Assembly (NCBI GenBank): GCA_949285135.1
Contig: CASDXO010000006.1
Location: forward strand, 62,001-126,000
Direction: 5' to 3'
DNA length: 64,000 bases
Origin: an uncultured Phascolarctobacterium sp.
Lineage (GTDB): Bacteria > Bacillota > Negativicutes > Acidaminococcales > Acidaminococcaceae
A model generated the notes under the pieces. It saw nothing but the letters and a program-made list of their open reading frames with translations, was not told the DNA's origin and did not search any database. Both the position numbers and the translations under genes were made by a program. Shown here piece by piece: positions 33,710-42,935 of the stretch; the stretch's first letter is position 1; each line of letters begins with the position of its first letter.

Positions 33710-34594
33710 ATGTTGGATTTATTAGTGCCTACTGTCGCCCAGGGACTGTTATGGGCTGTAATGGCATTAGGCGTTTATGTTACGTTCAGGGTGCTGGATA
33801 TAGCGGATCTGACGGTAGAAGGCAGTTTTCCGCTGGGAGCGGCGGCAGCGGCGTCGCTGCTGGCTGCCGGATATGGACCGCTGGTCGCTGTGGCAGCAGC
33901 AGCTGTTGTCGGTATGCTGGCAGGAGTCGTTACAGGCATCCTGCATACCAAGATGAAGATTCCTGCACTTTTGGCAGGTATTCTGACCATGATTGCCTTA
34001 TACTCTGTAAATCTGCGGATTATGGGCAAGGCTAATCTGTCGCTGCTGGGAGTAGATACCACCTTTTCCCTTGTCAGAGAGATGCTGGGACTGAACAGCG
34101 CGCAAACAACCTTTGTTGTCGGCCTGGCTGTAACCTTTTTGATTGGTCTGTTTTTGTACTGGTTCTTCGGTACGGAAATCGGTGCCGCTATCCGCGCTAC
34201 CGGCTTTAACCAGCAGATGATTCGTGCTCAGGGTGTCGATACCAATGTTACCATTATCCTGGGACTGTTGCTCAGTAACGCACTGGTAGCTATTTCCGGT
34301 GCGCTTGTAGCGCAGAGCAACGGTTTTGCCGATGTCGGTATGGGGACTGGCACCATCGTCATTGGTCTGGCTTCTGTAATTATCGGTGAGGTATTGTTTG
34401 GAACCCGCAGCTTTAAAAACTGTATTATTTCTGTTATTCTTGGTTCCATTGTTTATCGTATTGTAATTGCAGTGGTACTGCAGATGGGTATGCCGCCTAA
34501 TGATCTGAAACTGTTTACTTCTGTGCTGGTAGCTTTTGCGCTGTCCATGCCGCTGCTGAAAAACAAAGTAAGTGCCAGAAAGGCGGTGCGCTGA
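33710..34594 (+). CDS. ABC transporter permease
   Basis: The 294-residue protein has about nine transmembrane segments, starting LVPTVAQGLLWAVMALGVYVTFRVLDIADLTVEGSFPLG, the pattern of BPD_transp_2 permeases associated with PF04392 binding proteins. Gly- and Ala-rich helices dominate. A GGAAGG-type site precedes the ATG. The ATPase gene follows with one base between stop and start. Substrate is the same unknown ligand as the lipoprotein. Confidence 0.9.
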   Translation: MLDLLVPTVAQGLLWAVMALGVYVTFRVLDIADLTVEGSFPLGAAAAASLLAAGYGPLVAVAAAAVVGMLAGVVTGILHTKMKIPALLAGILTMIALYSVNLRIMGKANLSLLGVDTTFSLVREMLGLNSAQTTFVVGLAVTFLIGLFLYWFFGTEIGAAIRATGFNQQMIRAQGVDTNVTIILGLLLSNALVAISGALVAQSNGFADVGMGTGTIVIGLASVIIGEVLFGTRSFKNCIISVILGSIVYRIVIAVVLQMGMPPNDLKLFTSVLVAFALSMPLLKNKVSARKAVR

Positions 34595-34595
34595 A

Positions 34596-35390
34596 ATGCT
34601 GCGAGTGGAAAATATCTATAAAACTTTTTTCCCGGGAACGATAAATGAAAAACGTGCTTTGCAGGGACTGAGCCTGCATTTACAGCCCGGGGATTTTGCT
34701 ACGGTTATCGGCGGCAACGGCGCCGGTAAGTCAACAACGCTGAATGCCATTGCCGGCGTATTTGCTGTAGACAGCGGCAAAATTATTATTGACGGGGAAG
34801 ATTTGTCCAAAAAGCCGGAGCATAAACGTGCCAAATATATAGGGCGTGTTTTTCAAGATCCCATGATGGGTACGGCTGCCGGAATGATGATAGAAGAAAA
34901 CCTGGCGCTGGCTGCACGGCGCGGTAAGACTCCCGGACTGTCCTGGAGCTTTAATGACGAGCAGCATGAACATTTTTATGAAATGCTTAAAGAGCTTGAC
35001 CTGGGACTGGAAGAGCGTATGACTGCCAAAGTAGGGTTGCTTAGCGGCGGTCAGCGTCAGGCTCTGACACTGCTGATGGCAACGCTGAAGAAGCCCAAAC
35101 TGCTGCTTTTGGACGAGCATACAGCAGCACTTGACCCCAAGACGGCGGAAAAAGTTTTGGGACTTACAGATAAAATTGTTAAAAAGGATAATCTGACGAC
35201 ACTGATGATTACCCATAATATGCGTGATGCGCTGCGATTCGGTAACAGGCTGATTATGCTGCATAATGGCAGAGTAATTATCGACGTACAGGGAGAAGAA
35301 AAGAAGAATCTGCAGATTCCTGACCTGTTGGAAATGTTTGAGAAAGCCAGCGGTGATACAATGGACAGTGACAGACTGCTGTTAGGCTAA
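34596..35390 (+). CDS. ABC transporter ATP-binding protein
   Basis: The 264-residue ATPase has Walker A GGNGAGKST near residue 39-47, the Q-loop in YIGRVFQDP, signature LLSGGQRQALTL, Walker B LLLLDEHTAALDP and the H-loop THNMRD. The ATG at 34596, one base after the permease stop, is used; the longer frame would overlap the permease. It completes the three-gene importer and is followed by a terminator. Confidence 0.93.
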   Translation: MLRVENIYKTFFPGTINEKRALQGLSLHLQPGDFATVIGGNGAGKSTTLNAIAGVFAVDSGKIIIDGEDLSKKPEHKRAKYIGRVFQDPMMGTAAGMMIEENLALAARRGKTPGLSWSFNDEQHEHFYEMLKELDLGLEERMTAKVGLLSGGQRQALTLLMATLKKPKLLLLDEHTAALDPKTAEKVLGLTDKIVKKDNLTTLMITHNMRDALRFGNRLIMLHNGRVIIDVQGEEKKNLQIPDLLEMFEKASGDTMDSDRLLLG

Positions 35391-35398
35391 GCTTATGA

Positions 35399-35429
35399 AT
35401 GCACCGGTATATTGCCGGTGCATTTTTGT
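35399..35429 (+). terminator. Terminator of the ABC importer
   Basis: A 9-bp perfect stem (35399-35407 with 35415-35423) is followed by TTTTTG. Confidence 0.85.
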
Positions 35430-35521
35430 ATGGCAGAGTTTTTTATGTGACGGTTTATTGTTGTCAGAAAATACTTTATAATAACAGATAAAATAACAGG
35501 CTTTGTTTATAGGAGGAATAT

Positions 35522-36325
35522 ATGGCTGATTTACAGCGGCTTAAACAGATAAAATGCTTTTTGTTTGATATGGATGGAACTATCAATCTTGGCAATACGC
35601 TGATTCCAGGGATGGAAGGCTTCTTTGACAAATTGAAAACAGCCGGCAGGGATTATTACCTGCTGACCAATAATTCGTCCAAAGGACACGGGCACTATGT
35701 AGAAAAAATGAACAGACTGGGAGTTCCGGTGACTTATGATGATATTCTGATTTCGTCAGATGCTTTTACCAATTATATGCGTAAGACCAGGCCTGACGCC
35801 AGACTGTTCGTGCTGGGTACGCCGCAGCTACAGGAAACTGTTATCAAGGCAGGTTTTAAACTTAGCAGCGGCCTTGAAGAAGGAGCAGACTGCGTGGTAG
35901 TAGGATTTGATATGACGCTGGCCTATGATAGACTGGCAGCTGCCTGCAGATTGATTGATAAAGGAGTGCCTTATGTAGCTACTCATCCCGATGTACGCTG
36001 CCCTATTGAAGGTGGAGAATTTATTCCTGACTGCGGCGCCATGCTGAAGCTGATTGAAACAGCTACCGGGAAAAAGCCGCAGCTGATTTTCGGTAAGCCC
36101 TATCAGTATATGGTGGATGTAGTGCTGGATAAAACAGGCTACAAAAAAGAAGAAATTGCCATGGTAGGCGACAGGCTTTCGACAGACATTGCTTTCGGCC
36201 TGAATAATAATATCCTTTCTGTTATGGTGCTTACCGGTGAAGCGACTTTGCAGGATGTTGAGCAGGGAGATATCAAGCCTGACATTATCCTGCCGCACGC
36301 GGCTGAAATACTTAAATATCTGTAA
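35522..36325 (+). CDS. HAD-IIA family phosphatase (NagD-like)
   Basis: The 267-residue protein has the HAD motifs in order: motif I FLFDMDGTI (Asp nucleophile near residue 15), motif II LLTNNSS, the C2-type cap with VLGTPQLQETV and VVVGFDMTLAYDRL, THPDVRCPIEGG, the lysine in IFGKPYQYM, and motif III MVGDRLSTDIAFG. NagD relatives act on p-nitrophenyl phosphate, UMP or phosphoglycolate; the substrate is not readable here. AGGAGGA precedes the ATG. A TATAAT (35477-35482) with TTTATT 17 bp upstream is a promoter candidate. Confidence 0.9.
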   Translation: MADLQRLKQIKCFLFDMDGTINLGNTLIPGMEGFFDKLKTAGRDYYLLTNNSSKGHGHYVEKMNRLGVPVTYDDILISSDAFTNYMRKTRPDARLFVLGTPQLQETVIKAGFKLSSGLEEGADCVVVGFDMTLAYDRLAAACRLIDKGVPYVATHPDVRCPIEGGEFIPDCGAMLKLIETATGKKPQLIFGKPYQYMVDVVLDKTGYKKEEIAMVGDRLSTDIAFGLNNNILSVMVLTGEATLQDVEQGDIKPDIILPHAAEILKYL

Positions 36326-36343
36326 AAAGGACGGCAAATATAT

Positions 36344-37585
36344 ATGGCGATTAACAGTGCAAGGTTGCAGCAGACGCTGCAGAAGCTGGCAGAATACGGA
36401 GCGGTGCCCGGCGGTGGTACTACCCGGCTTACATACAGCAGTGAATTTATGCGGGCACAGGAATATCTGCGGCAGGAAATGGAAAAAGCCGGTATGACAA
36501 CGGAGCTTGACGCTGCAGGCAATCTGATTGGCACATTATCTGGACGGCAGCCGCAGCTGCCTGCAGTAATGAGCGGTTCTCATCTTGATACGGTGCCGCA
36601 GGGCGGCAATTTTGATGGTGCGCTGGGTATTGCTGCAGCATTGGAAGTAGCTCGCAGCTGGCAGGAAGAAGGTTATGTACCTAAGCGCAGCCTGCAGGTG
36701 ATAGCTACAGCTGAGGAGGAAGGAACAGCCTTTGGTATGGCCTGTTTTGGCGTGCGGGTGCGCAGCGGCGAATTTAAAGGCAGAAAGGCAAACGAAATAA
36801 AGTGCACCAGTCGGGAAGGCACCTTATCAGACTGTCTGCAGGAAGCGGGGCTGCCGCAGGATGCCCTGACAAGTGCTGCCGCAGGTTTTGGCAATCTGGC
36901 AGCCTTTGTGGAGCTGCATATAGAGCAGGGAGCAGAACTGGTTGAACAAAAGCGTGAAGTTGGTATTGTAACGCATATAGTAGGTTATGACAGGCTGCAT
37001 ATAACTTTTCTGGGAGAAGCCAATCATGCCGGTACAACTGCGATGCACCGCCGTCGTGATGCTGCTGCTGCAGGTGCTGAGGTAGTTGTGGCAGTGCGTA
37101 ATCTGGCGCGCAATGACAGACGTTTTGTGGCAACAGTAGGCAAATTTACGGTTGAACCAAATGTGCCTAATATTGTTCCGGGCAGGGTTAGCCTTTGCGT
37201 GGAAACACGTTCCTACAGCGATAATGTTCTGCGGGAGATAAGGCAGCAGGTTCTGGAGATTATCGAAAAAGCTGCTGCTGATAACGGTGTCAGCTGGCAG
37301 ACCGACGGTGATTTTCATGTACCGGCGGTGCCTTTATCTGAGCAGATAGGCAAAGTGATGCAGCAGGAAGCGGGCAGGCTGCAGCTTGACTGTCTGCAGC
37401 TGCCAAGCTGGGCCGGACATGATACACAGATTTTTGCCGGAGCCGGCGTAGCTGCAGGTATGATTTTTGTGCCAAGTGCAGGCGGCATCAGTCACGCACC
37501 GGAAGAATACAGCACGCCGGAAAATATTTTTTCGGGCTGTTTACTGTTAGAAAGTGTCCTGAAAAGACTTACGGAAGAAATGTGA
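36344..37585 (+). CDS. M20-family amidohydrolase (allantoate amidohydrolase / N-carbamoyl amino acid hydrolase type)
   Basis: The 413-residue protein shows the subfamily pattern: SGSHLDTVPQGGNFDGALG with two metal ligands, AEEEGTAFGMACFGVR with the catalytic Glu, FVELHIEQGAELV, the dimer-domain NHAGTTAMHRRRD, VPNIVPG and the closing PSWAGHDTQIFAG and SHAPEEY segments. These match Zn-dependent hydrolases that remove carbamoyl or ureido groups. Whether the substrate is allantoate, ureidoglycine or an N-carbamoyl amino acid cannot be decided. It starts 18 nt after the HAD gene and is probably cotranscribed. Confidence 0.9.
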   Translation: MAINSARLQQTLQKLAEYGAVPGGGTTRLTYSSEFMRAQEYLRQEMEKAGMTTELDAAGNLIGTLSGRQPQLPAVMSGSHLDTVPQGGNFDGALGIAAALEVARSWQEEGYVPKRSLQVIATAEEEGTAFGMACFGVRVRSGEFKGRKANEIKCTSREGTLSDCLQEAGLPQDALTSAAAGFGNLAAFVELHIEQGAELVEQKREVGIVTHIVGYDRLHITFLGEANHAGTTAMHRRRDAAAAGAEVVVAVRNLARNDRRFVATVGKFTVEPNVPNIVPGRVSLCVETRSYSDNVLREIRQQVLEIIEKAAADNGVSWQTDGDFHVPAVPLSEQIGKVMQQEAGRLQLDCLQLPSWAGHDTQIFAGAGVAAGMIFVPSAGGISHAPEEYSTPENIFSGCLLLESVLKRLTEEM

Positions 37586-37597
37586 AAACTATAAAAT

Positions 37598-37645
37598 AAA
37601 ACCACCTTTTTGGCTGTATGATAAACCAAAGAAGGTGGTTTTACT
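37598..37645. terminator. Bidirectional long-hairpin terminator
   Basis: An 11-bp stem (37598-37608 with 37632-37642) continues after a 1x1 mismatch into TTTGG/CCAAA. A and T runs flank both ends, serving the convergent amidohydrolase and nicotinamidase genes. Confidence 0.75.
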
Positions 37646-37664
37646 GTATTTTCATGGTGTTTAA

Positions 37665-38303
37665 TTACAGTCTGGCAAGGTCGGCAGCACAGTCGACAAA
37701 GTGAACTCCGGCGGCATTCATTGCCTCCATGGCTGCAGCTACAGTATCAGGAGCTATGCCGCGGCAGGCTGCTTTGTTAAGAATGACGTCAAAACTGGCA
37801 CGCCGCAGCTGCAGCACGGTATTTTTGACGCAATAATCAGTTGCCAGACCACCACAGATAACAGTAGTGATGCCGTGACAGCGAAGATATTCGATAACAC
37901 CGGTGGAAAGTTTATCACCAAGGTCGTGATAGCAGGCTCCGTAAGGATGTTTGTCAGGCTCTATACCTTTGAAAACCTGAAAATCATAAGCGGCAGGGTC
38001 CAGTCCGGCAATAAAGTCGAAGCCTTTGCTGCCGACAATAGCATGGGCGGGCCAGCGCAGATCCAGGTCAGGGTAGCCGGTAATAGGGCTGAGTGGTGGC
38101 AGATCCTTGCTGCTCAGCCAGAGTGCTCCGGAGGGGTGTGCGTCGCGGGAAGCTATGCGCAGACTGGCGAAAGCCGCCTGCGCGTTAAGCTCGCCTGCGA
38201 TGGTGTCACCTTCAGCTACTGGCAGTTCGTCAGGGCAGACAGGTGTAAAAGTATTTTGTGCGTCAATATCAAAAGAGGCAATAAACTTTTTTTCTGGTAA
38301 CAT
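37665..38303 (-). CDS. Nicotinamidase / isochorismatase-like hydrolase
   Basis: The 212-residue protein has the PncA-type triad: Asp in FDIDAQNTF near residue 13, Lys in VFKGIEPDKH and Cys in ATDYCVKNTVLQLR. Metal-binding residues appear in SRDAHPSG and DLRWPAH. Nicotinamidase turns nicotinamide into nicotinate for NAD salvage, and the motifs fit it better than isochorismatase. The ATG at 38303 follows AAGGAGTG; an upstream extension of the frame is unlikely to be used. It is a single gene, divergent from the zinc importer. Confidence 0.88.
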   Translation of the reverse strand: MLPEKKFIASFDIDAQNTFTPVCPDELPVAEGDTIAGELNAQAAFASLRIASRDAHPSGALWLSSKDLPPLSPITGYPDLDLRWPAHAIVGSKGFDFIAGLDPAAYDFQVFKGIEPDKHPYGACYHDLGDKLSTGVIEYLRCHGITTVICGGLATDYCVKNTVLQLRRASFDVILNKAACRGIAPDTVAAAMEAMNAAGVHFVDCAADLARL

Positions 38304-38429
38304 GTCAATATCACTCCTTGTTTTAGCTGTCTCGGTCAGAGAAAGAAGAAATGTTTCTTTATTACCGTATATTGTAGTATAATAAAGAAAATTTGACAAA
38401 CTGTAAATATATATAAAAGGAGGTAATTC

Positions 38430-39305
38430 ATGAAGAAAATAGTTTTGTTTGTCTTGATGCTGGCACTGTTTGCGGGAGGTTGTTCCAGTACGCAGACAGA
38501 GCAGGATAAATTACAGGTAACAGCAAGCTTTTATCCCATGGCAGAATTTGCCAGAGCCATAGGCGGTGACAGGGTGCAGGTAACTACGCTGGTACCGGAT
38601 GGGGCAGAACCCCACGACTGGGAACCGTCGCCGCGCGATTTAACCAAGATAGGAAGATCTCAGATTTTTGTATATAACGGCCTTGTAGAACCATGGGCTG
38701 AGCAGGCTTTGCAGGCAGTTGCTGAACGTAAGGTGGTATCAGTACAGGCTGGCAGTGGCATGTACGAAAATAACGGCAGACAGGATCCGCATGTCTGGAT
38801 AAGCCCCAAAAAAGCAGCTGTGGAAGTAGAACGTATTACTGCTGCTTTTTGTGAGGCGGATGCGTCAAATTCTGCTTATTATAAAGAAAACAGCAGAAAA
38901 TATTTGCTGCAGCTGCAGGAGCTTGACCGTCAGATGCAGGAAATTGCATCTACGGCGCAGAAAAAAGTATTTATTACTTCTCATGCAGCCTTTGGTCATC
39001 TGGCAGGTGATTACGGACTGAGGCAGCTGGCTGTCAGCGGCTTATCACCACAGGCAGAACCGACACCTGCAGATTTGCAGAAACTGGCTGGTATCGTGCG
39101 GCAGGAGCAGGTGGAGTACATTTTCTTTGAAACGCTGTCAGATCCGCGCATTGCGCAGGTACTGGCAAAAGAAACAGGCGTCAGGACGGCAGTACTGGAT
39201 CCGCTGGAAGGATTAAGTGAAGAAGGGCGCAGGGAAAATCTGGATTATATTAAAATTATGCAGCGGAATATTGATAATCTGAGGATTGCTTTGGCTGCAC
39301 AGTAA
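38430..39305 (+). CDS. Zinc/manganese ABC transporter substrate-binding lipoprotein (ZnuA-like)
   Basis: The 291-residue lipoprotein has a lipobox FAGGC and the cluster A-I metal-binding fold: His in PDGAEPHDWEPSPRDL, His in DPHVWISPKKA, His in TSHAAFGHLAGDYGL and an acidic residue near TLSDPRIAQVLA. The His-rich loop typical of high-affinity zinc proteins is absent, so zinc is likely but manganese cannot be excluded. AAAGGAGG precedes the ATG. It leads a run of transporter genes with znuC- and znuB-like neighbours. Confidence 0.88.
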   Translation: MKKIVLFVLMLALFAGGCSSTQTEQDKLQVTASFYPMAEFARAIGGDRVQVTTLVPDGAEPHDWEPSPRDLTKIGRSQIFVYNGLVEPWAEQALQAVAERKVVSVQAGSGMYENNGRQDPHVWISPKKAAVEVERITAAFCEADASNSAYYKENSRKYLLQLQELDRQMQEIASTAQKKVFITSHAAFGHLAGDYGLRQLAVSGLSPQAEPTPADLQKLAGIVRQEQVEYIFFETLSDPRIAQVLAKETGVRTAVLDPLEGLSEEGRRENLDYIKIMQRNIDNLRIALAAQ

Positions 39306-39314
39306 GGAAAAAAC

Positions 39315-40034
39315 ATGGAAAATATTATCAGAATTGAAAATCTCGGTTTTGATTACGGTGAAGGCTGGGTATTTCATAAATTAAATCTGGAAATTGCTCA
39401 GGGAGATTTTGTGGCTGTAATCGGGGCCAACGGCGCAGGCAAGAGTACGCTGCTTAAGATGCTGGCTCACGTAACACAGCCTACTGCCGGCAACATCTAT
39501 TATTATGGAATGCCGGTGGAAAAGTTTGACAGCTGGGAAAAAATCGGTTACGTGCCGCAGAATCCAGCCAGACAGCAGCGGGATTTTCCTATCAGCGTAC
39601 GCGAGGTTATTGAACTGGGCCTGTTGAATAAAGCGTCGCTGCTGCATCGTCCTAATCAGGCAGACAGACAGCGTCTGGAAGAGCTGTTAAAATATTTTGA
39701 TTTACAGGAACTGCAGCACAGAAAAATTGGCGAACTGAGTGGCGGTCAGCAGCAGAGAGTGTTTCTGGCCAGAGCGATGGTGAAAAAACCGGAAATATTG
39801 TTGCTTGATGAGCCGGCTACCGGTGTCGATACAGCAGCTAAGATTTCTCTTTACGCCATGCTAAAGCGTATTAATAGGGAACAGGGCGTAACCGTTGTCA
39901 TGGTATCCCACGATTTGGAACTGGCGGCTGATGCTGCACGCAACGCTCTGTGCCTTGATCATGGTATCTGCTTCTGGGGTGAGGTACATGCTGCTTTGAA
40001 GCATCATCATAAACACGGATATTTTTACAGATAA
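39315..40034 (+). CDS. Zinc-type ABC transporter ATP-binding protein (ZnuC-like)
   Basis: The 239-residue ATPase has Walker A GANGAGKST at residues 37-45, Q-loop GYVPQNPA, signature LSGGQQQRVFLARA, Walker B LLLDEPATGVD and the H-loop MVSHDLE. The C-terminal His-rich stretch LKHHHKHG near the end may bind metal. It starts 9 nt after the lipoprotein gene and is followed by the permease after 13 nt. Confidence 0.92.
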   Translation: MENIIRIENLGFDYGEGWVFHKLNLEIAQGDFVAVIGANGAGKSTLLKMLAHVTQPTAGNIYYYGMPVEKFDSWEKIGYVPQNPARQQRDFPISVREVIELGLLNKASLLHRPNQADRQRLEELLKYFDLQELQHRKIGELSGGQQQRVFLARAMVKKPEILLLDEPATGVDTAAKISLYAMLKRINREQGVTVVMVSHDLELAADAARNALCLDHGICFWGEVHAALKHHHKHGYFYR

Positions 40035-40047
40035 GACGGAGAATTTT

Positions 40048-40914
40048 ATGTTGGAAATATTTGAAATGGAATTTATGCAGCGCGCCTGGATTGCTGGCAT
40101 GATTATGGCGGTTATCTGTCCTCTGATAGGCAGTTTCCTGGTGCTGCGTCGCCAGTCACTGATTGGTGACGGCCTGGGGCATATTGCCTTTGCCGGTGTG
40201 GCAGCAGGAGCGTTGGGAGGCTATAGCCCGGTAATCAGTGCTGCCGTGGCTACTATTTTAGGGGCACTGGCTATTGAGCGGGTAAGAAGCAGACTTGCTG
40301 CTTCTGCCGAGATGATTTTGGCTATTTTCTTTTACTGCGGTATGGGGCTGGCAGTAGTACTGACCAGTATCAATAAAGAAGGCGGCTTTAATCTTGGCAG
40401 TATCCTGTTTGGCAGCCTGATGACTGTCAGTGGCAGTGATTTAATAATTGTCGCTGTACTGGGTTTATTTACTGTGATTTTTGTGGCACTGTACTATCGC
40501 CCGCTGCAGTATCTTACTTTTGATGAGGTTTCGGCCCGGGTGGCGGGACTGCCGGTTGATAAACTTAATATGCTGCTGGCTGTACTGACAGCTCTTACAG
40601 TGGCGCTGTCCATGCGCATTGTTGGCTTGCTTCTGGTATCGGCCATGATGGTGATTCCTGTGGCCTGTGCCTTGCAGACTGCCAGGAGCTTTGCTGCTAC
40701 AATTTTGCAGGGTATTGTATACGGACTGGTTTCTGTAGCATTAGGATTGGTTATTTCCTATTATGCCAACCTGGCTCCAGGTGGTACTATTGTTTTGACG
40801 CAGACAGTTATGTTTATTTGCAGTATCTTTATGGGCAGAAAAAAGACAGGACAGCAGGCGGCGCAGCAGCATCATTGCCGCATCTGCGAAGAGGAGCAGA
40901 AAAATGAAGGCTGA
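40048..40914 (+). CDS. Zinc-type ABC transporter permease (ZnuB-like)
   Basis: The 288-residue protein has about eight membrane segments and the ABC-3 family start FMQRAWIAGMIMAVICPLIGSFLVLRRQSLIGDGLGHIAFAGVAAG, typical of ZnuB/MntB permeases. The C-terminus is Gln- and His-rich (QQAAQQHHCRICEEEQ) with a CxxC, perhaps a metal-binding tail. GGAG precedes the ATG. The 3' end overlaps the PHP gene by 11 nt, so the two are coupled. Confidence 0.92.
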   Translation: MLEIFEMEFMQRAWIAGMIMAVICPLIGSFLVLRRQSLIGDGLGHIAFAGVAAGALGGYSPVISAAVATILGALAIERVRSRLAASAEMILAIFFYCGMGLAVVLTSINKEGGFNLGSILFGSLMTVSGSDLIIVAVLGLFTVIFVALYYRPLQYLTFDEVSARVAGLPVDKLNMLLAVLTALTVALSMRIVGLLLVSAMMVIPVACALQTARSFAATILQGIVYGLVSVALGLVISYYANLAPGGTIVLTQTVMFICSIFMGRKKTGQQAAQQHHCRICEEEQKNEG

Positions 40915-41719
40915 TCTGCATATCCATACAACGGCTTCTGACGGGACCTGGACACCGGCAGAACTGATAGAGCAGGCTGGCAGTGCAGGTTTGGGTGCAT
41001 TGGCGGTTACTGACCATGACAGTGTTGCCAATGTAGCAGAGACGGAAAAACTGGCTCGAGCTGCAGGTATGCGCTTTATTCCGGCTTCGGAAATATGTGC
41101 AACCAAAAATAACATTATGTTTCATATTCTGGGTTATGGTATAGATATTGACGATAAAAATCTGTTGGCATTGCTGCAGCATAATGAACAGCTGCTTAAT
41201 GATAAGGATGTGGACAGTATTGCCATGCTGGAGCAGGAAGGCTGGCCGGTAAGCGTGCAGGAGTTTTCCCGTTATGATTATGACCGCAGGCGCGGTGGCT
41301 GGCGGGCACTGGCCTATTTGCAGGATAAGGGACTGTGTCAGGATGTAAATGATTTTTTCAGGCGTATTTTTACGAAGGAACATCACCTTGGCTTTCCGGA
41401 ATTTCCGCCGGTAAATGATGTAATTGCAGCCATTCATGCAGCAGGCGGAGCTGCTGTGTGTGCCCATGCGGCCAGCGGCTTTCATGGTCCTGGACTGGAA
41501 AATGTGCTGGAGCTGCTGGCAGAAGAAAAATTTGATGGTTTTGAATGTTATCACTCCGGGCATAGTGAAGAAAATACTCAAAAACTGCTGGAATATTGCC
41601 GCAGACGCAAGCTGTTAATCAGCGGCGGCAGCGACTGCCACGGGACTTTTGTACCGGGGCGTGTTTTGGGCAAGCCTGCTGTTACAACTGAAGATTTATA
41701 TCTGCCTGGACTTTTATAA
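40904..41719 (+). CDS. PHP-domain phosphatase (YciV/RNase AM-like)
   Basis: The 271-residue protein has the PHP metal site: DLHIHTTASDGT near residues 4-15, AVTDHDSV, FIPASEI, and later VCAHAASG, ECYHSGH and SGGSDCHG. Relatives of E. coli YciV are 5'-3' exonucleases or 3',5'-nucleoside bisphosphate phosphatases. The overlap with the ZnuB-like gene places it in the metal importer operon, which could supply its metal cofactor; that link is inference. Confidence 0.9.
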   Translation: MKADLHIHTTASDGTWTPAELIEQAGSAGLGALAVTDHDSVANVAETEKLARAAGMRFIPASEICATKNNIMFHILGYGIDIDDKNLLALLQHNEQLLNDKDVDSIAMLEQEGWPVSVQEFSRYDYDRRRGGWRALAYLQDKGLCQDVNDFFRRIFTKEHHLGFPEFPPVNDVIAAIHAAGGAAVCAHAASGFHGPGLENVLELLAEEKFDGFECYHSGHSEENTQKLLEYCRRRKLLISGGSDCHGTFVPGRVLGKPAVTTEDLYLPGLL

Positions 41720-41758
41720 GGCAGTGTAAGATAAGCCTTGAGAATTGGGGGAGATTTT

Positions 41759-42889
41759 ATGGAAAAGGCTAAAGTGTATTTTACAGATTTTCGTACCGCT
41801 TACGGCAGTCTGAGTATGCCGCAGAAGCTGCAGAAGCTGATTAAGGCTGCAGGCATAGGTAATATTAATTTTGAAAAGCAGTTTGCGGCAATCAAGATTC
41901 ATTTTGGCGAACCTGGCAATGTTTCTTATCTGCGGCCTAATTATGCTAAAGCTGTGGCAGACGTAGTTAAAGAGCTTGGCGGTTATCCATTCCTTACTGA
42001 CTGCAATACCTTGTATGTAGGTCGCAGAAAACATGCGCTGGAGCATATTACTTCCGCTTATGAAAATGGCTTCAGCCCTTTTTCTACCGGTTGTCATGTA
42101 ATTATTGCTGACGGGTTGAAAGGTACTGATGAAGCCTACGTGCCGGTGCCGGGCGGTGAACTGGTTAAAGAGGCTAAGATAGGACAGGCACTGATGGATG
42201 CAGATATCGTTATCAGCCTCAGCCATTTTAAAGGACATGAAATGACCGGGTTTGGCGGTGCGCTGAAAAATATCGGCATGGGCGGCGGCTCCCGTGCCGG
42301 CAAGATGGAAATGCATAATGACGGTAAACCTAAGGTTTCTCAGAAGAAATGCATTGGCTGTGGCCGCTGCGTGAAAATCTGTGCTCATAATGCGCCGACG
42401 ATTACAGACGGCAAAGCTTCCATTGATATTAATAAATGTGTTGGCTGCGGCCGTTGTCTGGGTATCTGCCCCATGGATGCCATTCATTCCCTGAATGATG
42501 CCAGCATGGAAAATCTTAATAAACGTATGGCAGAATATGCTTTTGCTATTCTGAACGGCAGACCGCATTTTCATATCAGTCTTATTGTAGACGTTTCACC
42601 TTACTGCGACTGTCATGCGGAAAATGATGCACCTGTAGTGCCTGATATCGGCATGCTGGCTTCTTTTGACCCTGTGGCACTGGATCAGGCTTGTGCGGAT
42701 TTAGTAAACGCGGCTCCGGTAATGGAGAATTCTGTGTTAGCAGAGCATTTGCGTGATAACGCCGAGGCTTGTGCCGGTCACGACCATTTCCATAACATTA
42801 CACCGGAATCTGAATGGAAGACATGCCTGGAGCACGCAGAAAAACTGGGGCTTGGTACGAGAAATTATGAACTGATAAAAATAAAATAA
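41759..42889 (+). CDS. DUF362 protein with two 4Fe-4S ferredoxin motifs
   Basis: The 376-residue protein starts with a DUF362 domain (KAKVYFTDFRTAYG, FAAIKIHFGEPGNVSYLRP, SLSHFKGHEMTGFGGALKNIGMG) and contains a two-cluster ferredoxin module with CIGCGRCVKIC and CVGCGRCLGICP near residues 198-240, then returns to a DUF362-like tail. The clusters suggest electron transfer, but the reaction is unknown. The ATG at 41759 follows GGGGGAG; the frame is open upstream. It ends the zinc-type operon and is followed by a shared terminator. Confidence 0.9.
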   Translation: MEKAKVYFTDFRTAYGSLSMPQKLQKLIKAAGIGNINFEKQFAAIKIHFGEPGNVSYLRPNYAKAVADVVKELGGYPFLTDCNTLYVGRRKHALEHITSAYENGFSPFSTGCHVIIADGLKGTDEAYVPVPGGELVKEAKIGQALMDADIVISLSHFKGHEMTGFGGALKNIGMGGGSRAGKMEMHNDGKPKVSQKKCIGCGRCVKICAHNAPTITDGKASIDINKCVGCGRCLGICPMDAIHSLNDASMENLNKRMAEYAFAILNGRPHFHISLIVDVSPYCDCHAENDAPVVPDIGMLASFDPVALDQACADLVNAAPVMENSVLAEHLRDNAEACAGHDHFHNITPESEWKTCLEHAEKLGLGTRNYELIKIK

Positions 42890-42892
42890 CAT

Positions 42893-42926
42893 AAAAAAAG
42901 CGCATTCACTGAATGCGCTTTTTTTA
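42893..42926. terminator. Bidirectional terminator
   Basis: A 12-bp perfect stem (42896-42907 with 42911-42922), 3-nt loop and flanking A/T runs end both the DUF362 gene and purC. Confidence 0.85.
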
Positions 42927-42935
42927 TACTAAATA

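Noticed and set aside
37598-37645. Long hairpin considered as a repeat or regulatory RNA
   Set aside because: Its place between two convergent genes and its flanking A/T runs fit an ordinary bidirectional terminator.
38393-38417. TTGACA upstream of the zinc-type importer as part of a promoter
   Set aside because: The nearest TATAAA is only 13 bp away, too short for a standard promoter, and no Zur-like box was found, so no call is made.
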